The notes under the pieces are model-generated. The model did no database searches. It was not told where the DNA came from and saw only the letters and a list, made by a program, of their open reading frames with translations. Source: Prorocentrum cordatum (lineage: Eukaryota > Sar > Dinophyceae > Prorocentrales > Prorocentraceae). Taken from it: a stretch of 32,500 bases of DNA. The DNA lies in contig CAUYUJ010016480.1 in the NCBI GenBank assembly GCA_963575745.1, positions 10,001 to 42,500 on the forward strand, read 5' to 3'. Positions 10,596 to 19,387 of the stretch are shown piece by piece; position 1 is the stretch's first letter; each line of letters begins with the position of its first letter. The position numbers and the translations under genes were made by a program.

Positions 10596-11051
10596 ATGCA
10601 GTGGCAAGCGCCTCCGAACCTTCCACTGTGGCTGGTTCTCTGGTTGCAGCTCGGAGAGCTCGTGCAAGAGCAGCTCTCGCAGTCCGTGCGGGAGCGCGAG
10701 CTGGCAGCGGCTCGCAACTGGACGGCGAGCGCGGCCCCGCCGCCTCCGCCGCCCCCACCGCCGCCGCCTGCTGCGTCTGCGGCCGCGTGGGCGTCTGGGG
10801 CGCCCCTGTGGGCGGCGGCCGAGTGCCCCGCCTGGGAGCCAGCGGCGGAGGAGTGCCCCGCGGTCGCGCCCGAGCCCCCATCAAGCTGGGCCAGTGGGCC
10901 GCTGCTGTGGTGGGCGGGGCAGGTGCTCGGCGGCGCCGCGTGGCGCCTGTGGCAGGCGCGGCGAGGGGCGAGGACAGCGACGGCTACGAGAGATGGCGAG
11001 AGCTCACGTGCCGTTGTGCCTCGCCGCAGGGGAGTAAGAGTTCTGGCGTGA
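10596..11051 (+). CDS. Trp/Pro/Ala-rich leader ORF of the retroelement
   Basis: An ATG-started frame of 151 codons begins MQWQAPPNLPLWLVLWLQL, continues with a charged LVQEQLSQSVRERE helix-like stretch, then a run of eleven prolines (about residues 47-57), and a segment with many Trp and Ala residues. A second overlapping frame (10514-11080) is Arg/Ala-rich and looks like a shadow. The ORF ends 8 bp before the gag-like frame opens, and the two may once have been one protein, with a frame change near 11040. Hydrophobic N-termini of this kind are not diagnostic, and I do not recognise a domain. Confidence 0.45.
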   Translation: MQWQAPPNLPLWLVLWLQLGELVQEQLSQSVRERELAAARNWTASAAPPPPPPPPPPPAASAAAWASGAPLWAAAECPAWEPAAEECPAVAPEPPSSWASGPLLWWAGQVLGGAAWRLWQARRGARTATATRDGESSRAVVPRRRGVRVLA

Positions 11052-11058
11052 AGCGGCG

Positions 11059-12449
11059 GTGGGCTCGCGAGCCCGCGTGAGCTACTCGGACGATGATGTG
11101 GATCACGAGAGATACCTACTATTGCCAGATCGACGTGTGCGCGAGGACGGATCGGGGATAGATGGCGACGAGGTCTGGTGGGTTCTCTCTCCCGGCGGGG
11201 ACGTGTGGAAGGATCGGCTCGACGGAGAAGATCCTCTCACGGGCCCAAGCGGGGCTCGACCGATGCCGAACGTAAGCTACCCGTTGCTTGGCGCTCGGCG
11301 GCTGTACAAGTTCAGGGAGAGACCGAATCTGGAACATATCATGACGCTGAGCAAGGGGTGCCGTGACGTCGAGACGGCGAGGGGACAGAAGATGGAGGAA
11401 TGGCCGAAGCACGTTGTCGGGGACGATGGTCATCGTACTGAGCTGTCGGCTGTGTTGCGTGCTGCTCGATGTGACCTGGCTCAGCTTGTGGGCGCCTCTC
11501 CCCCTGCAGACACGGTCTGCATGCTGATGGAGCCAGGCGGCGGGCGGGCCATAGGCGAGGAAGTGCACATGGCGCCGACGGACGTGACGACTGGCAGCGA
11601 CGGGCTGAAGTTCATGGGATCGGAGGTGTCCCGGGTGCGTCGACTGGCCGTCGGTTGTGCACCCGCCTTGGCCAGCGAGCAGATAGCGCGCCTGCGCCGA
11701 GCCGTAGACGTGTTCACTCCGCTGGTTGACAGATCTGTGGAAAAGGGAGTGAAGGACCAGCTCGGGCTGAACACTAGCGAGAACGGGGGCGAGGCTGGCA
11801 GTGGAGAGGAGCGCAAAGCGACCAGTAGCGTGGACGACGTGAGGGCCCTCAGCGTCGACTTCGACGGGCACGGCGAGAGGGCCAAGGACTGGGCTCAGCG
11901 TGGTGAGCGAGATCACGGCCGAGAGCTTCCCCGACGACCCGATCGACGCGCCCGTGTCGATCGTCCACCTGGCGAAGGCCATGTACAAGAGCGGCGGCGA
12001 CCCGATGCGATGGCTGGCCGAGTGGAGCCGAGAGCACCGCGTCGAGCGCGCGGATCGGATCTACCACGAGCTGGATTCTTTGCCGCGCCATTCTGCTAGC
12101 AGGAACCTACGACCAGGTGAACTTGGGCGGTCTGAGGTCGTTGAAGAGGCTCGCGAGGCGGATCCGGGTGATCACCGACGCCTATTCGGTGCCTGGGGCT
12201 CCAGCTAACTGGCGGATGGCCCGCTACCTCGCAGGCGAGACGGGCCCAGGAGACGCGGTGGCGCCTGAGCTGCGCAGCTTCGGGGCCAAGCGGGCCAAGG
12301 AGGACGCCGAGTTCTTGAGCGCTCGGGTTCGGGGCCCCACGGCGGCCGAGCGGCCCGAGACAGAGAAAGGCGGCGGCAAGGGCGACAAGAAGGGGCCGAA
12401 AGGGCCGAAGAAGGCTCCCGACGCGACCGCGTCGGGAGCTGACAGATGA
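11059..12449 (+). pseudogene. gag-like ORF1, frameshifted
   Basis: This is read in three successive frames: 11059 to about 11895, about 11900-12075, and about 12078-12449. The first part holds HERYLLLPD, DGDEVWWVLSPGGDVW and RRLYKFRERPNLEH, a pattern I recognise from the first ORF of dinoflagellate DIRS-like proteins. The second has FPDDPIDAPVSIVHLAKAMY, WLAEWSREHRVERADRIYHE. The third has LLAGTYDQVNLGGLRSLKRL, RRIRVITDAYS and PELRSFGAKRAKEDAEF, then a Lys/Gly-rich basic tail suited to nucleic-acid binding. It presumably acts as the structural RNA-packaging protein, by position and by comparison only. No zinc knuckle is visible. The TGA stop (12447-12449) overlaps the ATG of the next ORF as ATGA. 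Confidence 0.6.
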
Positions 12450-12870
12450 TGATGGAAGGTGTGGCCGCTGGGCGTGGTCCAGCCAGCGGCCTCGAGTGTG
12501 CAGGGCTGCGTGGGCCGTGGCCTGGGGGCGGCGCCCGCGACATCTTCCCGCTGCCAGGGGGGGGGGAGCTCGTGGGCCAGACGGCGCCAGGGCGAGGACG
12601 GTTTCGACTTCGTCAGCGGCGCTTTCACGATGTACTGGTGAACGAGGCTGTTGACAGCCTCAATTGGCTTGCAGGGGCATCCGTGGGGTCTTCCACGACG
12701 CCCGTGACGGCCGTGCAGCTCGACGTCGCGCAGCGCGTCGATGGGCAGGTGAACGACATCGCGCAGGCGATGCGAGGCGTGGAGCTGCAGCCTCCGCATT
12801 CAGCCCTTCGGGAGTTGATGCGAGGGAGGTCGCTTTCTCGGCGGCCCTCCCGAGGGCGTGCTCGCCCCTT
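12446..12870 (+). CDS. N-terminal part of ORF2 (pol)
   Basis: The frame starts at an ATG that overlaps the ORF1 stop (ATGA at 12446-12449), which suggests coupled translation or reinitiation. It reads RDIFPLPGGGE, then RRFHDVLVNEAVDSLNWLAG and PVTAVQLDVAQRVDGQVNDI, the conserved lead-in region that precedes the reverse transcriptase in related dinoflagellate elements. It then loses frame around 12850-12870, where the neighbouring frame continues with LPKSIAEAPALRELLRGRAR. A G11 run at 12556-12566 lies within it. The function of this region is unknown; it may be a linker or tether. Confidence 0.5.
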
Positions 12871-14275
12871 GCCGGCCTGGGCTGCCGTCGCTTCCCAAGA
12901 GCATCGCCGAGGCGCCGGCGCTTCGTGAACTGCTTCGGGGGCGAGCGCGCCAGTGCGTGGAGGGGCAGGGCGAGCGCGTGCAGCGGGACCACGAGAGCGC
13001 GCTCGAGGCGCTGGAGCGTTGCCCGCGGGTGCCCTTCAGCGAGCCATCGCTGGTGCGGGGCCAGCGGCGGTGCGGTGATTTTGCGAGGGGTCGTGCGAAA
13101 CGTGAACTGGTGTCATTTGCACGTGAGGTCTCGGAGATGGTGGGCATCTTTTTCGTCTGGAAAAAGGGGGGAGTACAGACTCGTATGATTCTGGATTGTC
13201 GCAGGAGCAACGCTTGGTTGATAGATCCCCCGTCGGTGCAGTTGCTGACGGCGGAGGGTCTCTCGGCCTTCGAGCTCGAGGAGGACGGGGGCGCCGAGGA
13301 CCGCTTGCAGGCGGTCCTCCAGGCGGCGCTCGAGGACGTGGATTTCTCGGTGGGGGTGGCGGACGTGAAGGGCGCCTTCCGCCGTGTGCGGCTGCCGCCC
13401 TGGATGAAGCGCTTGTTCGGCCTGCCCGCCCTGAAGGCCGGGGGCGTCAGGCTCCATGGGGCGATGCTGGAGGGGGGGTGCTCGGCTACGACGACGTTAT
13501 CTCCCCTGTCCCCGAGGCTCTCCCGATGGGGTGTACCTGGGGCATGTACCTGTGCCAGAGCGCGACGGAGCTCCGCTGTCAGTTCGCGCCGAGCCTTCGC
13601 GACGGCACGCCCCTCAGTGACGTGGGGAAGCCGTTGGTGCTCAGGTTGGCAGCGGGCGCGACACAGATCGAGCACTGCGTGTACGTCGACAACATGGGCG
13701 TGATCGGGCAGAACGGGGAGCGCGTGAGCAGCAGCCTCGACGAGCTGGTGCAGGCTTTCGAGGCCGTGGGTCTACGCGTCCACGGGCGTGAGGGTCGGAA
13801 TGGCGGCATCCAGGTGCTCGGCGTGGTGCTGGGCGGCCAGAGGCTGCAGACGCGCCCGACGTCGAAGAGGGTCTGGAGGGTGCGCCAGGCGATCGCGGGA
13901 CTGCTCCAACTTCGTGCAGTCCGTGGTGATGACCTGCGCGCCCTGCTGGGGCACTGCGCGTACCTGGGCCTGGTGCGCCGCCCCGTGCTTTGCGTCTTTC
14001 ACTCTGGTTATAGGTTTGTGACGAAAATGGGCAAATATTCAGCGCCACTTTGGAAAAGTTGCCGAGAAGAGTTGAAGGCATTTCCAGCCGTGCTTCCCCT
14101 GATCGTCTCAGATTGGTGGTTGCCATATAATCGATGGGTGCAGTGTTCAGATGCTTCAGAGAGCGGGTTTGGTATAGCGGGGGGCTTCTGGGACCTCGAG
14201 GCTCTCAACTCCGTGGGGCGCTGGCGGGAGAGGGGTCGTTTCCGTGCCGAAGGGGGGGGAGGGGGGGGGGGGGGC
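12858..14275 (+). pseudogene. Reverse transcriptase domain of ORF2, one frameshift
   Basis: The first frame (to about 13475) carries PRVPFSEPSLVRG, the fingers segment VGIFFVWKKGG, RMILDCRRSNAW with the conserved D and R, and motif A VADVKGAFRRVRLP (Asp codon 13362-13364). At the G7 run near 13472-13478 reading passes to another frame, which carries motif B LPMGCTWGMYLCQSATE and motif C YVDNMGVIG (13682-13693). The catalytic second Asp of YxDD is Asn here, a form I associate with this dinoflagellate group. LLGHCAYLGLV and the connection lead into VQCSDASESGFGIAGGFW, the start of the RNase H-like domain. The frame dies in a poly-G run at 14252-14274. The role is copying the element RNA into DNA. 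Confidence 0.85.
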
Positions 14276-14867
14276 TGACGCTCGTCGCTCCGCCCTCTCT
14301 GCCGCGGGTCTTAGGGAGTTTCTGACCGCCAGGGGAGAGGGCGCCGCTCTCTGTGTCGACGAAGGTGAGAAGGCCTTGGCCGAATCCACGCTGCCCAGGG
14401 GTGACTACGAGATGGACCCCGAGTTCTGTGAGGTGCCCAGCTCTCTCCTGTCTCATCAGCTTTGGCGTAGCGTAGGCCAGGGGACGTGGAGGTACAGTGA
14501 GCACATCGGCATTCTAGAGTCCAGGGCGGCCCTCGTGAAATCTCTGAGGCGTGTTGCACTCACTCGTTTCGGCTTCCATGCCAGGCAGCTCTTATTAGTC
14601 GACCGCCTCGGTGTAGCACTCGCGTTTGATAGGTGTCGGTGTCGTAGCTTCGCGATATTGCGACATATACGTAAGTTCGCTGCCTATCTTTTAAGTCGAA
14701 ACCTTAGGGCGATCGTCCGCTGGGTCCCAAGTGAGCTTATCAATAGTGACGAAGGCTCGCGGGCCGACGGTGGCGAGCCATCCAAGATCCTAACGCGTCT
14801 GATTCCTGTCTCTCTGCCTGCCTTTTCTCTTCCTCCTGAGTCGAATCTCAGGGGCGAGGATGAGTAG
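14244..14867 (+). pseudogene. RNase H-like C-terminal part of ORF2
   Basis: This continues the RT protein in a new frame after the poly-G run. The visible sequence is WRYSEHIGILESRAALVKSL, then HARQLLLVDRLGVALAF, then SFAILRHIRKFAAYL, then IVRWVPSELINSDEGSR, ending at TAG 14865-14867. The order E..HI..LE, (V)D, and W(V)PSE.N..D..SR follows the RNase H fold of DIRS-type elements, and the Asp in DASE upstream would be its first catalytic acid. The usual VDS is VDR here. The predicted role is degrading the RNA strand of the RNA:DNA hybrid. Confidence 0.7.
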
Positions 14868-15131
14868 AATATTATAGTTGGCGACGGCCCCCCCCGTGTC
14901 CGTGCGCGCCGCTCGGCCACCTGAAGCTGTCGGCGTGCTGAACCTGAGTCAGTTCTCAAGTCAGTCTGTTCTAGTTGCTGTAATGCAGAATGTGAGCAAT
15001 CGAGTGGCCCCGCTTCGGTGCACCAGGCGCGAGCTCTGGAAACAAACGAGCATCGCCGTCGCCCCTCCTCTCTCGCCCTCGGGGCTCCCTGCTCCTCTGG
15101 ATCCCGTGGGGCCCCTGCGTCTCGGTCTCAC

Positions 15132-15153
15132 TCCGTAGGCGTTTTGGCTCAGG
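15132..15153 (+). other. Spliced-leader-like relic
   Basis: The 22 bases match the dinoflagellate trans-spliced leader at 19 positions: the first seven bases TCCGTAG and the block TTTTGGCTCA are exact, and the differences are two in the CCA core (here GCG) and one of the terminal AAG (here AGG). The recombinase frame opens directly after the TAG inside this motif. In dinoflagellates such relics arise when a trans-spliced mRNA is reverse-transcribed back into the genome. A random match of this quality is very unlikely in 32.5 kb, but it has not been tested. Confidence 0.6.
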
Positions 15154-15156
15154 CCG

Positions 15157-16523
15157 TTGTGGGTGCCTCGGGCGCTGCCGAGAGCTCGGCCGACCGCGAC
15201 GGGCCCTTCCCCGGCAGCAGAGCCATCGTCGGCGTCGCGGCTGAGGGTGCTCACGCGGGAGGGAGCTCGAGGCGCGAGCGGGGCCCCGTTGGAAGGCCGA
15301 GGGCCGCCAGTGCCAGCGGGGGGCTCGCGAGTGCAGTGCCTGGGGGCGGCGGCGAAGGCGCAGCCTGCCGCCGCCCGAAGGCGCGTCGCTGGAACGCGGG
15401 CTCGGCCAGCTGGGGAGAGCTCGAGCGGCGCTGCCAGCGAGTCCGAGGCCGCCGTCGAGCTCAAGCGGCAGAGGACGCTGGTGAGGCGTGTGAAGAGGCG
15501 ACGCCGCGCGGTGGCTCGTGCGATCGAGGGCGGGGTGCCGCCCGACCGATACTTGGAGTCGAGCACGGTGGCGCCGCGGGTGAGGGCCCAGTACCAGAGA
15601 GTGCTCGAGCAGTTGAAGCAGAGGTGTGGCCGCCAGGACTTTTTCGAGATGCCAGCGGAGACGATGGGCGCCTGCCTGGTCCACTACTTCACCTCGCTGT
15701 GCCTGCTGGGCGAGCTGGCTTCGGCGGGGATGTATGTCGCGGCGGCTGTGAACCATTTCTACCCGAGGTTTGGGCGCTTGGGAGCGGACGCGCTGCAACG
15801 GATTTGGAAGGCGCTGAAAGGATGGAAGCGGCTGACGCCTGGGGGGCCAGGATGCCCGAGCCGCTGAACATCTGGTGCGCCCTTATGCATGTTCTGGTGT
15901 TACGGGGGCGACGGATGATGGCGGTGTTCTTGGCGCTGGCTGTGTCTACCTACCTCAGGCCGTCGTCCCTGTTCCGTCTGCGCCCTGGCGACATAGTGAA
16001 ACCAGGGGGTGGCAGCCAGCGCTGGGGGCCCCTCATGCGCCCCCAGGATCGAGCGACGCCCGACAAGGTGGGAGAGTTCGACCTGGGCGTGAGGCTGGAC
16101 TCCTCATGGCTTCGGTGGATCGGGCCAGTCCTGAGCGATATGCAGATGCTCGATCCTCGGAAGCCTGTGCGGGAGTTCGACTACCCCGAGCTGCTGCGCG
16201 AGATGAAGGCGGCCTGCCGTATGCTGCAGCTGCGGCCCGTCACGCCGTATCGGGCGCGGCACTCGGGCGCCAGCATCGACCGTGCCAGCGGCGAGAGGGC
16301 GCAGGCAGAGGTGCAGCGGCGAGGAGGCTGGCGCCAGTTGAAGAACATGGCGCGCTACGGGAAGAGCGCGCGCCTCGGGCAGCGCGCGCAGATGCACGGG
16401 CCGAGGCTGGAGGCGTACGGCGACCAGTGCTTGCGCGAGCATGAGCGCGCCTTGGTGTGGGGGCGAGCGGTGCCGCTGCCGGGAGGCATCCAGCCCTCGC
16501 CGAGCGGTGCAAAGCGCTCCTGA
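15157..16523 (+). pseudogene. Tyrosine recombinase of the retroelement, one frameshift
   Basis: The first frame (to about 15845) gives an Ala/Arg-rich lead and then a helical core-binding domain: RYLESSTVAPRVRAQYQRVL, LVHYFTSLCLLGELAS, AVNHFYPRFGRLG and RIWKALKGWKRLTPG. At the G6 run near 15840-15846 the reading moves to the frame ending at 16523, which holds the catalytic domain: STYLRPSSLFRLRPGDIV (first Arg, 15957-15959), PYRARHSGASID (Arg 16257-16259, His 16260-16262), RRGGWRQLKNMARYGKSARL with Tyr at 16356-16358 as the likely nucleophile. The Gly-Trp pair replaces the usual His/Trp of box II. This enzyme would integrate a circular cDNA by recombination without target duplication. No ATG occurs in the first frame before 15649, so the start is unknown. 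Confidence 0.85.
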
Positions 16524-17023
16524 TCGGGGACGAGCTGGCCATGATCGGGTCGGGCCTCGCCGAGAGCGGGGTGCCTACCTGGATGTGGCGAGGCGACGCC
16601 CTCTGTGACGAGCGGCTGGGCGCGCCCCTGGAGCGCCGCCTCCAGGCGTACATTCGGCGTGGCGAGGTGGCCGTGCTTTTCCTGTCGCCCGCGCTGCCGT
16701 CAGCGAGCAAAGCTACAGGGGGGCTAGCAGGCCACCACCGTCTGCAGAGGTTTGCGGAGCGTTTGAAGCGCCTCATTGCCGCTGCCTGGCAAGCTCGAGT
16801 GCCGCTCCTCCTGGAGATGCCCCAGGGTAGCCGGCTCTGGCCACATCTTTCGAGCCAGCCCGAGGTGCCAGAAAGTTTCGTGACGAAAGTTGCCAATGGC
16901 AGATGCATGTTCGGAGCCTCCTGGAGACACCGTTGTATATACATGCGCGTTGGCCGTTGGCACGGAGCCCGAAGACATATCGATATTGGCCCGTACTTGT
17001 GGCAGCTGCGCAGGCATTTGTGA
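16457..17023 (+). pseudogene. Decayed methyltransferase-like ORF
   Basis: A 188-codon frame overlapping the recombinase end. It reads LLIGDELAMIGSGLAESG, then RRLQAYIRRGEVAVLFLSPA, then RFAERLKRLIAAAWQARVPL, LLLEMPQGSRLWPHLSSQPE and MFGASWRHRCIYM. This follows the plan of the C5-type methyltransferase-like domain carried by related dinoflagellate DIRS-like elements: a Gly-rich start, a catalytic-loop segment where PC is expected, an ENP-type motif, and a (C)xFG.PWRK motif. Here the loop reads SPALPS, so the catalytic Cys appears lost, and ENP has become EMP. It probably retains only the fold, or is dead. The assignment rests on pattern only and needs a profile search. Confidence 0.45.
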
Positions 17024-17246
17024 TAGGACTGGCGTCCCTCATATCTGCCTACGGGGCAGAGATAGATTCGGGGTGAGCCACACTAGCTATTCACTGAAAC
17101 GCCCAGCACTTTTAAACCACGCGCTCACTCACTCCCTCCAGTCCATCGCGAGAGCCTCTATCTATAATGCTAACCCTGTGTAGGGGGCAGGGGGCTCCCG
17201 CGCGGCGGGGGGGTTTTCGTCTGACTGTCTTCGGTTCCCTCTGAGC

Positions 17247-17330
17247 GGGGCCTTTTCGGCCCCTTGTCCCAGAGCTCTGGAGGAGCAGCTCGCTTATCGC
17301 AGCGAGCCGTCGTTATCAGAACTCGGTTCT
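17247..17330 (+). other. Cluster of three hairpins at the 3' end of the retroelement
   Basis: Three perfect stems follow one another: GGGGCC / GGCCCC (17247-17252 and 17258-17263, 5-nt loop), GCTCGC / GCGAGC (17288-17293 and 17302-17307, 8-nt loop), and AGAAC / GTTCT (17318-17322 and 17326-17330, 3-nt loop). They lie between the last ORF and the GAT array, where the element's 3' end must be. They could be a 3'-UTR structure, a recombination site or a priming structure. Confidence 0.5.
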
Positions 17331-17352
17331 CCGCCTAACGAAACAGCGTATC

Positions 17353-17795
17353 ATGATGATGGTGATGCTGATGATGATGATTCTGATGATGGTGGCAGTG
17401 GTGGTGGTGGTGACGATGATGATGATGATGATGCTGATGCTGATGCTGCTGATGATGCTGATGACGGTGCTGTTGTTGATGGTGGTGATGATGAGGATGT
17501 TGACGGTTCTGATGATGATGCTGATGATGCTGATGATGATGTTGCTGATGCTGATGCTGCTGATGATGATGATGCTGATGCTGGTGACGATGATGATGAT
17601 ACTGATGATGATGCTGATGCTGATGCTGATGACGCTGATGATGATACTGAGGATGATGATGCTGATGATGATGATTATGATGACGATGCTGATTATGATG
17701 ATGATGCTGATCCTGATGCTGATGCTGATGCTGCTGCTGATGTTGATGCTGATGCTGCTGCTGATGATGATGATGATGATGCTGATGATAATGCT

Positions 17796-17865
<70 letters not shown>

Positions 17866-17880
17866 CTGATGCAGATGCTG
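17353..17880 (+). repeat. GAT/GCT trinucleotide array, right of the retroelement
   Basis: Same composition as the array at 9310-10495, same orientation. It starts within a few bases of the retroelement's last hairpin. The pure run GATGATGAT occupies 17805-17865. The Met/Leu-rich open frame is an artefact. Confidence 0.9.
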
Positions 17881-18350
17881 AGGGGAGGAGGAGGAGGAGG
17901 AGGAGGAGGAGGAGGATGAGGAGGAGGAGGAGGAGGAGGAGAGGAAGAGGGGGAGGAGGAGGAGGAGGAGGAGGAGGAGGAGGAAAAGGAAGAGAAAGAG
18001 GAGGATATGGATGGGTTGGAGAAGGATAGCGAGGTCCAGAATCAGGAGGATGAGGTGCGGAGCAAGAGGGATGATGATGTTGTGGAGGAGGAGGAGGAGG
18101 AGGAGGAGGAGGGAGAAGGAGGAGAAGGAGGAAGAGGAGGAGGAGCGGGAGGAAGAGCAGGAGCAGGAGCAGGAGCAGGAGGAGCAGGAGGAGCAGGAGG
18201 AGCAGGAGGAGCAGGAGGAGAAGGATGAGGTGCAGGAGGAGCAGGAAGAGGAGGAGCAGGAGGAGCAGGAGGAGGAGCAGGAGGAGCACGATCATGAGGT
18301 GCGGAGCAAGAGGGAGAAGGAGGAGGAGGAGGAGGAGGAGGAGGAGGCTC
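17881..18350 (+). repeat. GGA/GAGCAG trinucleotide and hexanucleotide array
   Basis: GGAGGA runs give way to GGAGCAGGA units (about 18150-18290) and back. One word, GAGGTGCGGAGCAAGAGGG, is duplicated at 18052 and 18297. Glu/Gln-rich and Ser/Leu-rich open frames on the two strands follow from the triplets. No coiled-coil protein gene is supported. Confidence 0.9.
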
Positions 18351-18510
18351 ATTCACAGACCAGGGACGGTGACGGTGCCACAAGTCACACATTCACAAAC
18401 AGTGCTTGCACCCAGGGGTTCTTACTTCTCCTGTGAGGAACTTCGGCTCGGGTGCGGCCCCGGCGGCCCTGCCCCCGCCCGTCGCCGCCGCACCCTTTGC
18501 ACGCCCCTCG

Positions 18511-19048
18511 GCTGCATTGCAATCGCATTGCATCGCGACCGCATTGCGCTGTATTGCAACCGCACTGCGTTCCATTGCTTGTCATTGCCTTGCGCTGCAA
18601 TCGCTGTGCATTGCATTGCATTGCATTGCAGTCGCATGACACTGCACTGCATTGCATCGCTGTGCATTGCTTTGAGTTGCTTTGCATCGCTCTTCATTTC
18701 GTTGTAGTGCTTTGCATCGCTTTGTATTGCGTTGCATCGCATTGCATTGCATTGCTTTGCATTCATTTGCATGGACTTGCATTGCTTTGCATTGTCTTGC
18801 ATTGCTTGGCATTGCTTTGCATTGCTTCGAGCTGCGCAGTGTGTTTCATTGCATCGCTTGTCTTGACATTGCTTTGCATGGCTTTGCATTGCTCTGTATG
18901 GCTGTGCACTGCGTTGCATGCTGTGCGCTGGTTTGCGTTGTTTTGTATGGCTTAGCGTTGCGTTTCATCGTTTTGCATGGCTTGGCATCGCATTGCATTG
19001 TTTTGCATGGCTTCGCATTGCCTTTCTGCTGCCCTGCATTGTTACCTA
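18511..19048 (+). repeat. GCATT(G/T)-type pentanucleotide array
   Basis: Over 500 bp of GCATTGCATTG, GCTTTGCATTG and GCATCGC words with a 5- or 10-bp rhythm. Related tracts occur at 19845-19945 in the same orientation and at 32265-32450 in the opposite orientation. Ile-Ala-Leu-His-Cys frames on the plus strand and Met-Gln-Cys-Asn-Ala frames on the minus strand are the registers of the repeat. Confidence 0.9.
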
Positions 19049-19152
19049 ACAGCGAAGACTGATAGGTTTCTAGTGGGGTCAAAAGAGAGCATCCTGATTC
19101 CCCAGGGGGGTCTGGGCAGGATCCAGGGGATGCCGGGGAAAACCGGGGATCC

Positions 19153-19384
19153 GCGCCTGATATGGGGGAACTCAGTCGGGGGTGCCGTGGGTGCCCGCCT
19201 GATATGGGGGAACTCAGTCGGGGGTGCCGCGGGTCCACGCCTGATATGGGGGAACTCAGCTGACGGGTGCCGCGGGTGCTTGCCTGATATGGGGGAACTC
19301 AGTGGGGGGGCCGCGGGTGCACGCCTGATATGGGGGAAGTCAGTCGGGGGTGCCGCGGGTCCACGCCTGATATGGGGGAACTCA
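19153..19384 (+). repeat. Tandem array of about 42-bp units, six copies
   Basis: Units start near 19153, 19196, 19238, 19281, 19322 and 19363. The constant part is CGCCTGATATGGGGGAACTC, followed by AGTCGGGGGTGCCGCGGGT with variants. Copies are very similar, so the array is young. The period is 41-43 bp, so reading frame is not kept. Confidence 0.92.
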
Positions 19385-19387
19385 AGC

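Larger units (their letters stand above)
10500..17350 (+). mobile_element. DIRS-like tyrosine-recombinase retrotransposon, degenerate copy
   Basis: The order is a leader ORF, gag-like ORF1, reverse transcriptase, RNase H-like domain, tyrosine recombinase, then a methyltransferase-like ORF, all on the plus strand. A reverse transcriptase coupled to a tyrosine recombinase rather than a DDE integrase defines the DIRS order, and methyltransferase-type domains are known from DIRS elements. Boundaries are estimated from the change into GAT arrays on both sides. No convincing terminal inverted or split direct repeat was found. The only shared end word is CTCGGTTCTC at 10581-10590 and 17322-17331. 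At least seven frame changes interrupt the ORFs, three at poly-G runs, so the copy is either inactive or affected by homopolymer errors. No in-frame stop other than those caused by the shifts was needed to explain the breaks. Confidence 0.85.

Noticed and set aside
11119-11988. 289-codon minus-strand frame opposite ORF1
   Set aside because: It is a shadow of the gag-like coding strand. The plus-strand frames hold the recognisable motifs.
10500-17350. Long terminal repeats or terminal inverted repeats of the retroelement
   Set aside because: Only a 10-base shared word was found at the two ends, too short to call. Split direct repeats typical of DIRS-type elements could not be identified by eye.
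18511-19048. Telomere-like pentamer array
   Set aside because: GCATTG words are not the TTTAGGG-type telomere repeat known from dinoflagellates, and the array is internal.
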